Counted from the first letter of the stretch, positions 21,374 to 34,850 are shown. The stretch is 64,000 bases of DNA from Parasponia andersonii (GCA_002914805.1 JXTB01000106.1:322836-386835), one strand, 5' to 3'. Notes: generated by a model from the letters alone, not told the origin. Translations and numbers: made by a program.

Positions 21374-24322
21374 TGCGGTGTCCAAGATTCTCACATGTAT
21401 ACTAAGATAATAATAAATATATTCCAATTACATATTATGCATCTAGGGGTCATTAATACCACTTTCAAAGTAACATGTTCATTCCTTATGTTATGTGCAT
21501 TTATATACATGTTATTATACTAATGATTATTTAAGTGTCCCGATATAGTGTAAAGGTTCAATACACCCAGAGAGATAGCTCGGTGTGATAAAAGAACATA
21601 AAATATATTTATGAAAACAATACTACGTACACTTGCATTAAGATCATGTTTGTTGATAACTTGGTCAAATAGTAATTTTCGGTAAAATACAATTTTCACA
21701 CTTTTTTGAGTTGAATTCATTGTATGTTTAACACGTCAGATAGCTTTAATTCAATATCTAGGACTCATTTATATCATTTTATTTGTCGGCCCTAAGTAAG
21801 CACAAGGTAGCATTCTTGACAATGATTTGTGTTTTATTGCACTAAGCTATTCAGCTTAATCAAGCAATGTCATTTTTGTGCATTCTAATTATTAACTGCT
21901 AATACTATGTTTCTCACATTAATTGGAGTCTAATTAACTTATATTTATATTTAATGACTTTTTATGGGACTAGGTTCAACTGGATGATAATAAAACCTGT
22001 TACATGGGATCATAAGTCAAAGTATGACTAGTTTTCACTTTCTAAGATAGGATTCACCAACTTTAGTTATACTTAGGTGTATAGGAGTGACCCAAAATGT
22101 GGTGTCTATGCTAAGGATATTTTAGAGCTGGACACATGGAAATAAATATACAAAATACCCCTCAGAATTTAAGTTATACCTTTTCTTAGCCTTTAAGTGT
22201 TGATTTTGGACCAAATCTGGTCACTTTCTTTCTATTTCTCTCCAGCCATAGCCTAAATCTCTCTAGCTCATTTTTATACTTCTCTCAACTTTTTCTATTA
22301 TTTGTAAGAGTTTTTAAGTGGTAGAACTCAAGTTAGAGCTTCCGAAATCAAGATAGATTAAAACTAATCAAGGTAATTCTACTAATTCTTCTTCCTAGGT
22401 CTTGTTCTTTAATTTCAATTCTCCACTTGTTCTCACTTAAATAATGATTTCTTTAGGCTCTCTTGAGACTTAAAATCAGTTTCAAAGCCTTGTGAATCAA
22501 TTTAGTGGAGGTAGAAGGCAAGCGCTTCAACAAAAACTCAAACTAGTCAAGATAAGCTCTATGTAAGATTTTAAATTTGTAGTTAATTTCTTTTGTTTCA
22601 GCTCTTCTACCAAAGCTATTACTTGGTGAATAGTGGTCCTAGGAACTCTTATATATTGCTAGAAATATAAATATTAAGTAGAGGATTAAAGTTAGACCTA
22701 AAGCTCTAAAGTTTGTAATTTATGGAGTTAAGTATTTTAATGTGTAGTAAATTAAGTTTTCTATATTTTTAATCTAATTTCTTAAACTTAGAGTGTATGT
22801 TTTATTGATCTTGTTATTTATTATACTCATTTGATGGCTAGTTGTGATGACACATAAGTGTAAAAGTGGTTTTCAACTTCGTTTAAACCAAAAAGGAGTT
22901 CAAATGTGCTTATGTCATTCTAAGTAATTTTCTTTCAAGTGTAAATGAGGGAATTAGGTTGTAAAATATTATTGCAGGTTTAAAACCGTAATTTTAATCA
23001 TGTAAGAATATCTTAGAAATAGGAGAGGTGCTATCGAAGTATTTTTAAATGAAATGGCACCATTTAGAGACAATTGGACTAGTTTTCACAAAATTGTATG
23101 CCATTTTGGATCATTTTGTGCTAATGAACTAGAATTAATATTTTAACACTTCTTTAATAGGTTTTCAATGCTAATTATTGATTACCAAGTACCTTATATG
23201 ATTTAGATGCTTCCAAGTCATTTTATGAATAATTTCTTAATTTGGTGACAGTTCTGATTTTAGTCTTGTTCAAGTACCTTGGTGCATTTATTTTAGTATA
23301 ATATGCATCTTGAATAAAAGAAATTTATGCCAAGTGATTGGCATACCAGTCTCTCAAGGGTATTGACCCTTTCCACTATCAACTTTTATTCGGGACACAA
23401 CGTAAGTAAAGACTTACAACTGTGTCAAAAGAACTACATGAAAGATATTATTTTGTGAAACTTATTATTCTTGAAAGTTATGAAATGGCACGTCTTGTAT
23501 ATAAATTGATAATTTCATTACTGAGTATTTAAAAGTGAGTACCATTGCACCAATTTTATAAGACAAGTTTTAATGACACTAGTCTATCGGAACTAGGTAG
23601 GTATATTTGTTGATACGAACTCTCCCATTAAAGTGAGACTTGTGGATCTTATGATGTGTCTCGTTGAAGTGGGACAATATTAGTGTGGTGTAGGATGCCT
23701 CTCTGATGAGAAAAGGAATTTTCAAAAAACCTCACACGACAATTGCACCTTATTTTTACTCTTGGCAGAGTTTCTGCCTAATGTTTTTACGGCCTATTGA
23801 CTTATGGGAAGAGACCCAACTATGAATGCTTTTAAAAGAAATACATAGACTCAAATATTTATGAAAGGAAAATCTACAATGGAAATCAGATGAAATTTTA
23901 AAGCATACATAAGCATGCATAGTTTTTACTTACTGAGGTTTAGCTTATTTAAGTCTTGTGATGTAGAAGAGGAGGCACATTTTAGTGCTGACTAGCAAGT
24001 TACTTGACTTACCTTTTTGTCGCTATGATTATATAGATATGGACGAGCTTGACTTGTGGGCGACGTTTTTGTATTACAATATTTTGGATGTGAAAAAAAT
24101 ACTACTGTTGATAGCAAAATAGACTAATAAAAACTTTTTTTGAATGTAAATTTTTGTAAAGATACTTTTAACAAGAAATACCATGCAGTTGCATTTGTTT
24201 AAAGGTTTTAGAAAGTTAAAATTTGCTCACCTTTTTGCGAAACTAAAGATATTGTTTAAGGAAGAATAATACTTCGTAGTTTAGTTGTATATAACAAGAT
24301 GGTTAAACTAGGGAGTGTTACA
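21374..24322 (+). repeat. 5' LTR of the gag-only element
   Basis: 2949 bp, starting TGCGGTGTCCAAGATTCTCAC and ending GGGAGTGTTACA. It is followed by GTATTGGTATCGAGTGGAG (24323-24341), an initiator-Met-type primer-binding site. Collinear with 25471-28425. Confidence 0.92.
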
Positions 24323-24525
24323 GTATTGGTATCGAGTGGAGATTTAATCATTTTTGAAGACTGCCTATATTTATATGGTCATGTGACAAAAATCTCAGTC
24401 AACCACTAAGTTTTAATTTCTTATGTTTGCATTAAATTTTGATGCCATCTGTTATGATATTTTATTTTTTTATTATTGGCTTTTATGCTTGTCTATAAGT
24501 GAAATGGGCAACTGTACAGGGAATT

Positions 24526-25458
24526 ATGCCAAGAGTTAAGGGTCAAACTAGTGAGCAAAAAGGTGATGCGAGGGGTACTACTGAAAATGGGACTAACAAG
24601 GATGTTGTTATAAATTGGTTGACAGAGTTGGTTGAGACACAGGCAAGATAATTGGAAAGGCTTATAGAAAGGGAAGAAAGACATGGAGATTAAGTATCAC
24701 CATAAGCTGTAGCTAGACTAAGTTATGAACCAACTTGTGAGAGGTTTAGAAAGAATAAGCCTCTAGCTTTCAAGGGTGAAACTGATCCATTATTGGCAGA
24801 AGAGTGGATTCGGAGTTTTGAGGATATCTTCGATTACATTAAAATCCCTGATAAGGAAAAGGTTTCATGTGCCACTTTTATATTCTAGATAGATGCTAAA
24901 TATTGGTGGGATTCTATAAAGTCCATCACTGATATTTACAGCCTTACTTGGGAGTAGTTTAATGAAATATTCTATAGAAAATATTTTAGCAATACACATA
25001 GAATAATGAAGGCTGCTCAGTTTGTTAATCTAAAACAGGGAAGTATGTTTGTTAGTGACTACATCAAGAAGTTTGAAGAGTTATTCAGATTTTCTCCACA
25101 CATGGTCAGTAGAAATGAGCTAAAGGTAAATCAGTTCTTACAAGGACTCAAGGAAAAAATATATAGGGATCTTAAGATATCTGCTCATAAAGATATACTA
25201 TATGCTGAAGTTGCAGACAAAGCTCTTAAAGCAGAAGAGGCTGAGCTAAGGGTTATAAAAGCTCAGGAAATTTGCATAAATATAAATATGGCAAGGAGAA
25301 ATATAACCTTTGGAAGAGGATCTCAACTAGGGACTAGTGAAAATAAAAGAAAGTTGCAACAGAATCAAGGAGAAAGACAAGAACCCCAAAAATGCCAAGC
25401 AATAGAATCAAGGAGAAATAAAAGAAAGTTGCAACAGAATCAAGGAGAAATTTTATAA
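24526..25458 (+). pseudogene. gag of the nested gag-only element
   Basis: The capsid frame starts near ATG 24526 (MPRVKGQTSEQKGD). It shows the Retrotrans_gag core: LAFKGETDPLLAEEWIRSFE, VSCATFIF, AKYWWDSIK, then VNLKQGSMFVSDYIKKFEEL and FLQGLKEKIYRDLK. The last 150 codons (25006-25458) are open, while stops lie near 24650, 24691, 24886 and 24956. There is no zinc knuckle. A 27-bp stretch (AGAAAGTTGCAACAGAATCA and following) is duplicated at 25350 and 25427 close to the end. The stop at 25456 is immediately followed by the polypurine tract, so pol is missing rather than decayed. Confidence 0.85.
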
Positions 25459-25470
25459 GGAGGGGAGAAT

Positions 25471-28425
25471 TGTGGTACCCAAGATTCTCACATTCATACT
25501 AAGCCAATAATAAATATATTCTAATTACATATTAGGCATCTAGGAGCCATTAATACTAGCTTTCATAGTAACATGCCTATTCCTTATGTTATGTGCATTT
25601 ATATACATGTTATTACATTAATGATTGTTTACGTGTCCTGATACAGTGTAAAATTTTCAACACCCCTAGAGAGATAGCTCGATGTGCTAAAATAACAAAG
25701 AATGTATTTATGAAAGTAATACTATGTGCACATACATTAAGATCATGTTTGTTGATACCTTGGTCAAATAGTAATTTTTTAGTAAAATGCAATTTTCACG
25801 CCTTTTGGAGTCGAATTCATGGTGTTTAATACGTCAAATAGCTTTAATTCAATGTCTAGGACTTATTTATAGCATTTTATTTTTCTGCCCTAGGTAAGCA
25901 TGAGGTGGCATTCACGAAATTGATATGGGTTTTATTACACTAAACTAGCTTAGATTCAATTTAATCTAGTAATGTCATTTTTGTATATTCTAATTATTAT
26001 GTGCTAATAATATGTAACCCTTATTAATTGGAGACTAATTGACTTATCTTTATATTTCATGATTGGTTATGGGATTAGATTCCACCAGATTATAATAAAA
26101 CCTATCACATAAAATCATAAGTCAAAGTATGACTAGTTTTCACTTTCTAAGCTAGGATTCACCAAATTTGATTACATTTTAGTGTATAGGAGTGACCAAC
26201 AATGTGGTGACTATATTAAGGATATTTTAGAGTTGGACACGTGGAAAAAAATATGTACAAAACACCCAAAATACCGCTCAGAATTGAAGTTATACCTTTT
26301 CTTAGCCATTAAGTGTTGATTTTGGACCAAATCTGGTAATTTTCTTTCTATTTCTCTCCAACCATAGCCTGAACTTATCTAGCTCATTTTTCAACTTCTC
26401 TCAACCATTTTTAAGAGTTTGCAAAGTGGTAGAATTCAAGTTGAAGCATTAGAAATCAAGATAAATCAAAACTAGTCAAGGTAATTCTACTAATTCTTCT
26501 TCCTAGGTCTTGTTCTTTAATTTCAATTTTCCACTTATTCCCACTTAAATAATGATTTTTTTAGGTTCTCTTGAGGCCTAAAATCAGTTTCAAAGTCTTG
26601 GGAATTAATTTGGTAAAGGTAGAAGGCAAGAGCTTCAACAAAAGCTCAAACTAGTCAAGGTGAGCTCTATGTAGGATTTTGAATTTGTAGTTAATTTCTT
26701 TTGTTTTAGCTGTTAAACTAAAGTGATTACTTGATGAATAATGGTCCTAAGAACCCTTATATATTGCTAGAAATATTAAATTTAAGTGGAGGATTAAAGA
26801 TAGACCTAAATGCCTAAAGATTGATATTAATGGAGTTAAGTATTTTCATGTGTAGTAGATTAAGTTTTCTATATTTGTAATCTAATTTTTTAATCTTGGA
26901 ATGTATGTTTTATTGATCTTGTTATTTATTATACTTATTTGATGGCTGGTTGTGATGACACATAAGTGTAAAAGTATTTTTAAACTTTGTTTAAACCAAA
27001 AAAGAGTTCAAGTATGCTTATGTCATTCTAAGTATGTATATGTGAGAATTGGCTTGTAAAATAATATTGTAGGTTTAAAACCATGATTTGAATCATGTGA
27101 GAATGTCCTAAAAATATTTTTAAAATAAAATGACACCATTTAAGACAATTGGACTAGTTTTCACAAAATTATGTACCATTTTGAATCATTTTGTGCTAAT
27201 GAATTAGCATTCATATTTTAATACTTTTTGAATAGTTTTCAATGCTTATTATTGATTGCCAAGTACTTTACATGATTTGTATACTTTTAAGTCATTTTAT
27301 GAATAAGTTTCTTAATTTGGTGACAGTTCTAATTTCGATCTTGTTCAAGTATCTTGATAATTTTTTTTAGTAAAATATATATCTTGAATAAAAGAAATTT
27401 ATGGCAGGTGATGGGCACACTAGTCTCTCAAGGGTATTGATCCTTTCTACTATTAACTTTTATTCAGGACATGAGGTAAATAAAGACTTACAACTACATC
27501 ACAAGAATTACATGAAAGATGTTATTATGTGAAATTTACTTATTCTTGAAAGTTATGAAATGGCATGTGCATGGTATGTCTTGCATTCAAATTAAGAATT
27601 TCTTTATAGAGTATTTAAAAGTGAGTACTATTGTACCAATTTTATAAGATAAGCTTTAATGGCAATTACTAGTCTGTCAGAGATGGATAGATAAGTCTAT
27701 TGATGTAGACTCTCTCATTGAAGTGTGACTTACAGATCTTATATTGTATCTCGTTGAAACAGAACAATATTAGTACGGTGTAAAATGCCTCTTTGATGAG
27801 GGAAGGAGTTTTCAAAAACCTCACAAGAAAGTTGCATCTTATTTTTACTTTTGGCTAGAGTTTCTGCCCAATGTTTTCACGGCCTATAAGCTTACAAGAC
27901 TAGCAGTATGCTAATGGGCCTAACTATAAATACTTATAAAAGAAATACATGGACTAAAAACATTTAAGAAAGGAAAATTTTCAATGGGAATCAGATGAGA
28001 TTTTAAAGTATACGAAAGCATGTATAATTTTTACTTACTGAGCTTTAACTCATTTTAGTCTTGTGATACAGATGAGAGGCATATTTTGATCCTGACTAGC
28101 TAGTTTCCTAACTTACATTTTTGTCGTCATGATCATATAGATGTGGACGAGCTTGACCTGTGAGCGATATTTTTGTATTATAATATTTTGGGTGTGATAA
28201 AAATATTACCGCTAATGGCAAAATAGACTGATGAAAATTTTTTTTAATTATAAATTTTTGTAAAGACACTTTCAATAAGAAATATCATGCAATTGCTTTT
28301 GTTTAAAGGTTTTAGAAAGTTAAATTTGTCCACCTTTTTGCGAAACTAAACATAATGTTTGAGAAAGAATAGTACTTCATAGTTTGGTTGTATATCACAA
28401 TATAGTTAATCTATGAGGTATTATA
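25471..28425 (+). repeat. 3' LTR of the gag-only element
   Basis: 2955 bp, starting TGTGGTACCCAAGATTCTCAC and ending GAGGTATTATA. It is preceded by the polypurine tract AAGGAGGGGAGAAT at 25457-25470. Confidence 0.92.
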
Positions 28426-28430
28426 GTTTA

Positions 28431-29400
28431 AAACATTAGCTTGCTCATAAAGACATTCCTTAAAAGAACGCAGGGTAGGACAGTCATTAGTTGAGTGATC
28501 ATTAGTTTCATAAATATGACACGAAATTTCTTGCATAGATTTTACTTGACGGCTCTTTTTCATTTCAAGTGCCTCAATTTTTCTAGTTAAGGATGCAAAT
28601 TTGGCTTCGAACTCGTGATCTTCCTTAAGATTATATATACCTACACTAGATATAGAGGGTTGAGTTTTGGTAGGTACCTCACACATTCCTACAGTGTCCT
28701 AATTTTGTGCATTTTCAACAGTAAGTCTAAGTATTCAATTGGCTTATTAGGATCTTTATCTTCAATAGTACCATTACACATCATTTTGACTATTTGCCCA
28801 TCTCTAGATATTAATCCCTCATAAAAATATGACTCTAACCTCCACATTTCAAAACTATAGTGAGGACAAGTATTAAGTAGTTACTTATACTTATCCTAAC
28901 ACTAGTAAAATGTTTCTCCTTGTTTTTGAGTGAAAGTGGTGATTTGTCTTTCCAAAGAATTTGTTCGGTGATGATGGAAATTTTTTTTCAAAAACTGTTA
29001 TTATTTTTCATCATATGAACCAATGAAACCCGACCTAAGATTTTAAAGCAATGTTTTAGATTTATCTTTTAATGAAAAAAGAAAAAGCTTAAGCCTAATG
29101 GTGTTCATGCTACAATTTTGGTCATTATAAGTATTACACACCTCTTCAAATTCCCTCAAATGAAAATATAGATTTTCTAAATCTAGACCATGAAAAGTTG
29201 GTAAAAGTTGAATAATACCAGGCATGAAATTGAATAAGATGTATCAGGAGAAAAAACTAAATATAAGGATACACCTATTCTTTTAGGATTCATATGGACT
29301 TTTAATGTCCTAGTTCTATCTTGGTCATTATGTACAAAATGACTATCTCCTTGGTGAACTTGATTTTTAGCTATGTTTTCTAGAGAAAATGAAGGTTTCT
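28431..29400 (-). pseudogene. Athila element #1 gag, N-terminal and central part
   Basis: At 29225-29043 the minus strand encodes PGIIQLLPTFHGLDLENLYF, FEEVCNTYNDQNCSMNTIRL and LFSLKDKSKTLL, the Athila capsid. At 28686-28411 it encodes a central linker and one zinc knuckle, CHIYETNDHSTNDCP. The two are separated by frameshifts near 28900. The piece ends at the target duplication of the nested element. Confidence 0.88.
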
Positions 29401-29582
29401 AATAAATCTACCACTTAATGAGCATGACCAAATTTTCATGCAAATGCAAAACAAGAAAGAAATTTTTTTTTATCAACAAGAAAGAAACTGAAGAAGGAAA
29501 GAGACGAGATGAAAATTAAAAGGAAAAGAAATGAAATTATAGTTTGTAGAATAAAATTTACCTTCCAACAACACTAAAAAGT

Positions 29583-31227
29583 TGACTAGTTCAAATTAAT
29601 AAAGTCTTTTCCCAAGTGTAAGAGTGCCAAAGTAATAAATTACTCAGTAAGGCTGAGGTTGATCTATAAAAAGGTTAGTGAATAATACAAGACCACAACA
29701 TATATATTACAAGAATAAAAACAATGGGGGAAAGTATATTGTAGGATAATTATAATAGTATGAGTCAAAGTGACAGAATTATAATAATATAAAGTTGCAA
29801 AATTAACCAATTGCTAATATTAGGGTATCCACTCTTAGGTACACCAAATAAGTATAACCTAAGTTTTTTTGTCACTCAGTTGGAATCCACACACAACAGA
29901 GGTAATAATCAGAAGATTAATCATTAAAGGTCCATTATTAGTTATTTATATGAATAGATTAGTTTTCTTAATTATCTTCTTTGATAACGCTATCACTTGC
30001 AAATGTGATCAAGTATTCATGGTGCCACCTTATATCCACAACAAATCAAAATCCCTTCCTAGAACAACCAGTACAAAAGAAATTAAGTATTTGTTGTACC
30101 AAAGATTGATTACAATAAATCAAGACCCATCATTAATAAGGAGGATATTAAGATTGATTAAGAAAATTAAGTAACACATGTATAATAGTAATTAAAGGAT
30201 ATAAACAATGAAGCCCACCTAGATTTTATATTATACTTATCTTTTCTCCAAGAGATGCACCTTTTCAACTTAGCAACATGCATGATTAAGTAAACATGAT
30301 GAAGAAAAACAGCAAGTATGAACACATCTTTAAACACAAAGCTCTTACTATTTTGAAGGCATAGCAAGATGATAATAACATGAATAATAAGAGGAGAATA
30401 AAAGAGAGTGATTTTGATTTCAAACCAAGATGCCTCTTATGCCTAGCGTATGTATATATTTATAGGAAAAGCTTATGAATACAAAGTCAAAATTTGTAGG
30501 CTAAGGATAAGTACAAGTTGGGAACTTGTTTTGGTAGATTACATCTCTCTAAAAGATGCATCTAGAACTCTATGTATTTGCCGACAAAGGTCTTGACTAA
30601 AGAAGAGAAAATGAAGTCTTATCTCTTAGGAGTCCTATACAACTAAATTGAATCTATTGGAGCTGTATTTCTTGAATTCGAGTAAAAAGAGTGAAGATAG
30701 GTTCTACTGAGTCAAAATTAGTTGTTGATCTTATTATCTAGAAAAATATGATCTTTTCACCCCGATTTTCACTCCTTTTAAATTATCACAAAGCACATAT
30801 CATCTAGATCTTTTTGTCTACTTATCTATAGTATCAAGAATCACTCAATTTGAGATTCTATTGAGGTTAGAATGAGCCAAATATTAAAGGGTATCAAGCT
30901 AAATGTGAATACAGTCTAATTTGCAATGTTATCCATTTGAGACCTATTCTGAAGTAATCTAGGCAGATCTTGTAAATTGGGTTTAGTGAGAAATTGAGTC
31001 TAGAATCTAGAAGTTTAAGAATTGAATCAATCTCCCATATAGTTTAGGGGTAATTCTTGCTTTTATGTCTATATCTAATTTTTATGTCTATATCTATAAA
31101 TTAGGGGTAATTCTTACTTTTATACCTATTTTTATAAAACTGCTTTAAACTAGGTAATTTAATGGAATTATAAATATATAATGATGATATAATACTATAA
31201 TAAATATATACAATCAGATGTTCATCA
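29583..31227 (-). repeat. 5' LTR of Athila element #1
   Basis: 1645 bp, minus-strand TGATGAACATC...GAACTAGTCA. Just inside, at about 29559-29576, the minus strand reads TTAGTGTTGTTGGAAGG, a primer-binding site matching the GGCGCCGTTGCCGGGG type except mainly for C-to-T and G-to-A changes. A local duplication of TAGGGGTAATTCTTGCTTTTA lies at about 31045-31115 and is absent from the other LTR. Confidence 0.92.
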
Positions 31228-31232
31228 CACTT

Positions 31233-32242
31233 AGTTCCATTTGCCAGCGTCACCGCAAAGCATCGACAGTGGGTTAAGAGTTGGACAAGACTCAAATCTA
31301 TCAAGTCAATGAATGAGTCCAGAAGGTCCATCGGTTTGGGTTTTCCATCGTATGGTGTGATCAGGTTATCTTGAAACCATGTGAGAGTGGCGTGTCAAGG
31401 ATTGCAGTTGAGAAGGGTAAATATTCACTTTCTACCTAATATTCCTATTGTGCCATGAGATGGTTCAACTCGTTCCTCATGCAAACTATCTCTTTGGCAA
31501 ATGGCATCTCTCTACTAGGTGTAGTTGTGGTTGAGCTTTTGCTGGTCGTGGTCATCAAGGAACTTTCTCTTTAGCGGTTTACTTGGTCTTGCAAATTGCA
31601 TTTTTGACCAAAATTAGCAGCTCGTCCACGAACCCAGTTAAAGACACTTTGATATTAATTTGTTCGAGTTGTTTTAGCTCGCTGTCTGGGCAGTTCTCAG
31701 ATTGTGATCAAAGTGTGGATTAGTTTTACCCACGCTCTTCGAGTTGTTCGGTTTTTTATGGGTGGTAAGATCTCATTTAGATCATTGGTGCTCATGGTGC
31801 AGGATCCATTGAGAGTATGTCGTTCCTTGGTTTGAATGGAACAAACTCGCATGTTGCTGGGACCAGCTTCTGCCTTTAGCCCAATGAGCTGTTCTTAAAC
31901 AACTGTTCACCCAATGAGATTTTCAAGCAAACTATGGATCAAGTGTACGGTGGCCTGCACAGTCCCAAGGATCTCTTCTTAGTAGAGTTGCCTGGCATGT
32001 AATTCTGCCAGATCTATAACTTTATCTTCTTCGGCCAGTGGCTCTTTGCTGGGGCACTGTCTTATCTCCATCTCACAAGTTCCCTCAGAGGCTAAGCTCC
32101 AGGCAAGTTTCGGTAATTTTGCCACTGCTACAACAGTAATGCCGGCTTGAGAGCGAGTAGGCGGGTCCCTAGTATAGGTGACTTGGGCTCTGGAGGTGGT
32201 ATCATCTACCTATGAGTTATTTTGACATCTTGTTGCCACCAT
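31233..32242 (-). pseudogene. Tat-type Ty3/gypsy gag, N-terminal half
   Basis: Minus-strand continuation of the gag at 11812-12515, separated from it by the Athila insertion. It starts at ATG 32242 (MVATRCQNNS), continues with an acidic segment (PSKEPLAEEDKVIDLAELHA) and a Leu-rich stretch near 31640 (SELKQLEQINIKVSL). The capsid start is at about 31350 (DNLITPYDGKPKPMDLLDSF, CRCFAVTLANGTK). Several stops. The 5' LTR and primer-binding site expected above 32250 were not identified. Confidence 0.75.
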
Positions 32243-32249
32243 CTTCTGC

Positions 32250-34850
32250 AAGAATATTAGCTAGATAAGGAAAGATTCAGTTGGGATCTTTTTGTTTTCT
32301 TTTTTTTACAATAGAGACACTTCTTCTACCACCAAATCATTAATACTAAACACTGGTACAATAAATTGACAATAAAACTAGTAAATGACAGTCAAATTAT
32401 AGTGGTCCAACCAATGAATTAATTGACCTATGTCTATAATAAGAATAAATAGTGTTTATAAAAAAATCCAGATATATCGAGAATACATATCTGAATATGG
32501 AGGCCAGATCCTTTTTTCAGTATTTTTTAGGGATCTCTTTACAGTTAAAAAAGTGTTATTTACTTTTGACAAATGATAGTGGGACAAGAGTGGTTGTTAA
32601 CAATGAGTTGGCATAGATCAGGAGTCGATGGAATGTCCTCTATATGCCTTGTTCAGTGTGTCGCACTATCTATTAAAATATAAATTTGAATTATTCCCTG
32701 ACTAGAGGCAGCTCGCACAGACTATGGGGGAACTTGTGTACGCGAGCTGTCTGTATCACCTGATCAACTCGTCAGTTTTAACTTCTTCTCATCTAATGAG
32801 CTGCATAAATCACCTTGCTAGTGAAGTGATGAATTTCCTATGTAACATTTCATAAAGGTTGCTTTCTAAAGTTTATTTGCTTTTTTCCCCTTTTGTTTTA
32901 GTTTTATCTCATTTTATTGTGGTTTAATTTATTTTTCATTTATATTGTTCTTTAGTAACAAGGATATGAGTGGCAATTTTATCTTTCAATAGCATAAATA
33001 ACTCAAAATAGATGCAGAGGCTATGATCTTTTGAAAAATGTAATGTAAAACTTGGATGTATGACTTTGCAAAACTTAAAATTTAAGGTTTAAATTGTAGA
33101 AAAATTCATACTCATGATATTTCCATTTATTTATCCATGTATTGTAGTGCGGATTTCTAATTAACAAAAATGTAATTGCAAAGATTTTAAAGGGTAAAAA
33201 TAGCAGCCCATTTTTTATGTCTTTTCTTTTCTTCCGTGTCCAAAGAGGGAGATGGGGTCAAGAGATGTCTAACCTCTTCATTTCTTCCCTCCCTCGTCCC
33301 TCCCTCATCTTTCTTGTTAAACAATAGATTTTGTCTCTCCTTTCATTTCCCTTCTTCATTTTATCAATCATTTCTACCAAACAAAGTGGTTTATAACAAG
33401 GCCATAATGGCATGTGACTGGTTTGTTCATTCATGATTAATTAATTTTGATACTACCATAATAAATCAAAAGGTTAAACTATTCTTCATGTTCATTTGAC
33501 AAACAACTCTTGTATACTTGAAAGTATCAAAAGATTCCCTAATATTTCGAATCTTTGAACTTAAAAACAATCGAATTATTATCTGAAAAAAAAAAAAAAA
33601 AAAAAAACCTATCCAATTACTCTCTCTAAGCATTTGAAAAGGGAAGCTTGTTTCATAGCTTTCAACTAAGCGGCAGACTCCAATCTCTTCTCAGACCCAT
33701 AGCCCCCTACCAAGTATAATAAGGTACCTGATACTAATTACAAAAACGATAAAATATGTTAAAAAAACAAATTGACAATTGGGCTAGGCCCGGGCTATGA
33801 GTAGTGCCAAATCAGGTCGGGCTAGATCCGAGCTAAATTTACCGGCGGCGGGCTGACCCATTCGGCCCAGCCCATATTTGTGGCTCTACTGGCACCGCAT
33901 GCTAATATGCTGCGCCGTCCATTTCTTTTGTTCTCTATTGACTCACCAACGCTAGCTCATAGTGGAGTACTCATCAATCTGCTATTTTTTTTTTTATTTA
34001 TTTATTGATTTACCTCCTGCGCCCTACACTTGCACACATATCACAAGAATGTTTTCTTTTATTTATTCAATTATCCACCCATCACATGCTACTATGCAGA
34101 GCACTCAACTTTTTACTTTCCTTTGTCATTATTATATCAATCACCCACTACATGAATGCAACTCATCTTCTATTGTACACCACCTGCACAATATTCTTTA
34201 TTAAAGCTTCTTTTCTTAGATATACATAAAGGGAGGAAAAATCCACGTCCACGTCCTAATGCTTAAGGTGGGCTTTCATCCAATTATAATGACATCCAAA
34301 TGGGCCTCCATCTTATTCCCTTGATTATAGGCTGCGAAAATAATCATTTCGGAGTTATCTTTATAAAAATATCACTTTTAGAAATAAGAATCACAAACAT
34401 GATACAATGTTTAATATCCTTATTAATTACCAATTTCAACTTAATATTTCCATAAATACACCATTGTTATCATTCTCAAAGTGACATTTTTGTGTCCTAA
34501 TCAACCCTGATTCAAATACTCTTCTTTCTTTTGAGATCTTAGCACAATTGCTTTTGGCTAATGGCCTCTTGCTACGTGGCAAGTAGGTCTTTCGAGCCTC
34601 TCTTAAAGATAAGTACGAATAGGAATTTTTCAAACACACTTCTAAAATGGGGCTGCAGGGTTAAACAACCCGAAATGCAGGGTTGTAAATCATTAGGTAT
34701 TTTAATATCCANAAGAAAAGCCTATAAAGCCTTAATAAACCCTAAGGAGGGCTATAGGTTTGGCAGGAATGTTTGGTTCTGTGTTAGGTCGGGAGAGAAG
34801 AAAGTAATAAAAACATTGAAGTCCCTTCTTATCTAATCTGACTAAACATC
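32250..34850. other. Intergenic or decayed transposon sequence, no supported gene
   Basis: Could include the 5' LTR of the Tat element, but no matching copy exists on its 3' side. A 23-A run lies at 33585-33607. A GC-rich patch at about 33780-33890 with repeated GGGCT/AGCCC words looks like the end of a decayed DNA transposon. A 91-codon frame at 34561-34836 contains the ambiguous base 34712 and resembles nothing known to me. Confidence 0.4.

Larger units (their letters stand above)
21374..28425 (+). mobile_element. Gag-only LTR retrotransposon with 2.95-kb LTRs, nested in Athila gag (TR-GAG-like)
   Basis: LTRs at 21374-24322 and 25471-28425 flank an internal region of only 1148 bp. Target duplication GTTTA is present at 21369-21373 and 28426-28430. 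The internal region has a primer-binding site, one gag frame and a polypurine tract, and no protease, reverse transcriptase or integrase. This matches the class of non-autonomous plant elements called TR-GAG (terminal repeats plus gag). A Tekay/Del-like gypsy relative would have to supply the enzymes. LTR arms are clearly diverged (many substitutions and small indels), so the insertion is old. Confidence 0.92.
12516..31227 (-). mobile_element. Athila-type Ty3/gypsy retrotransposon #1 inserted in Tat gag, itself carrying a nested element
   Basis: A minus-strand element with LTRs at 29583-31227 (5') and 12516-14153 (3'), flanked by CACTT at 12511-12515 and 31228-31232. Removing the nested element at 21374-28425 leaves about 11.7 kb, a usual Athila size. 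Gag, protease, reverse transcriptase, RNase H and integrase are all recognisable as Athila lineage but decayed. The space between integrase and the 3' LTR, where some Athila members carry an env-like gene, instead holds a LOG gene copy and an unidentified frame. LTRs are roughly 85-90% identical by eye, so the insertion is old. Confidence 0.93.

Noticed and set aside
32250..33500. 5' LTR of the Tat element
   Set aside because: Expected by position, but no primer-binding site, terminus or second LTR could be identified.
33236..34229. Short frames with Ser/Phe/His-rich sequence
   Set aside because: Composition of CT-rich non-coding DNA; no conserved motif.
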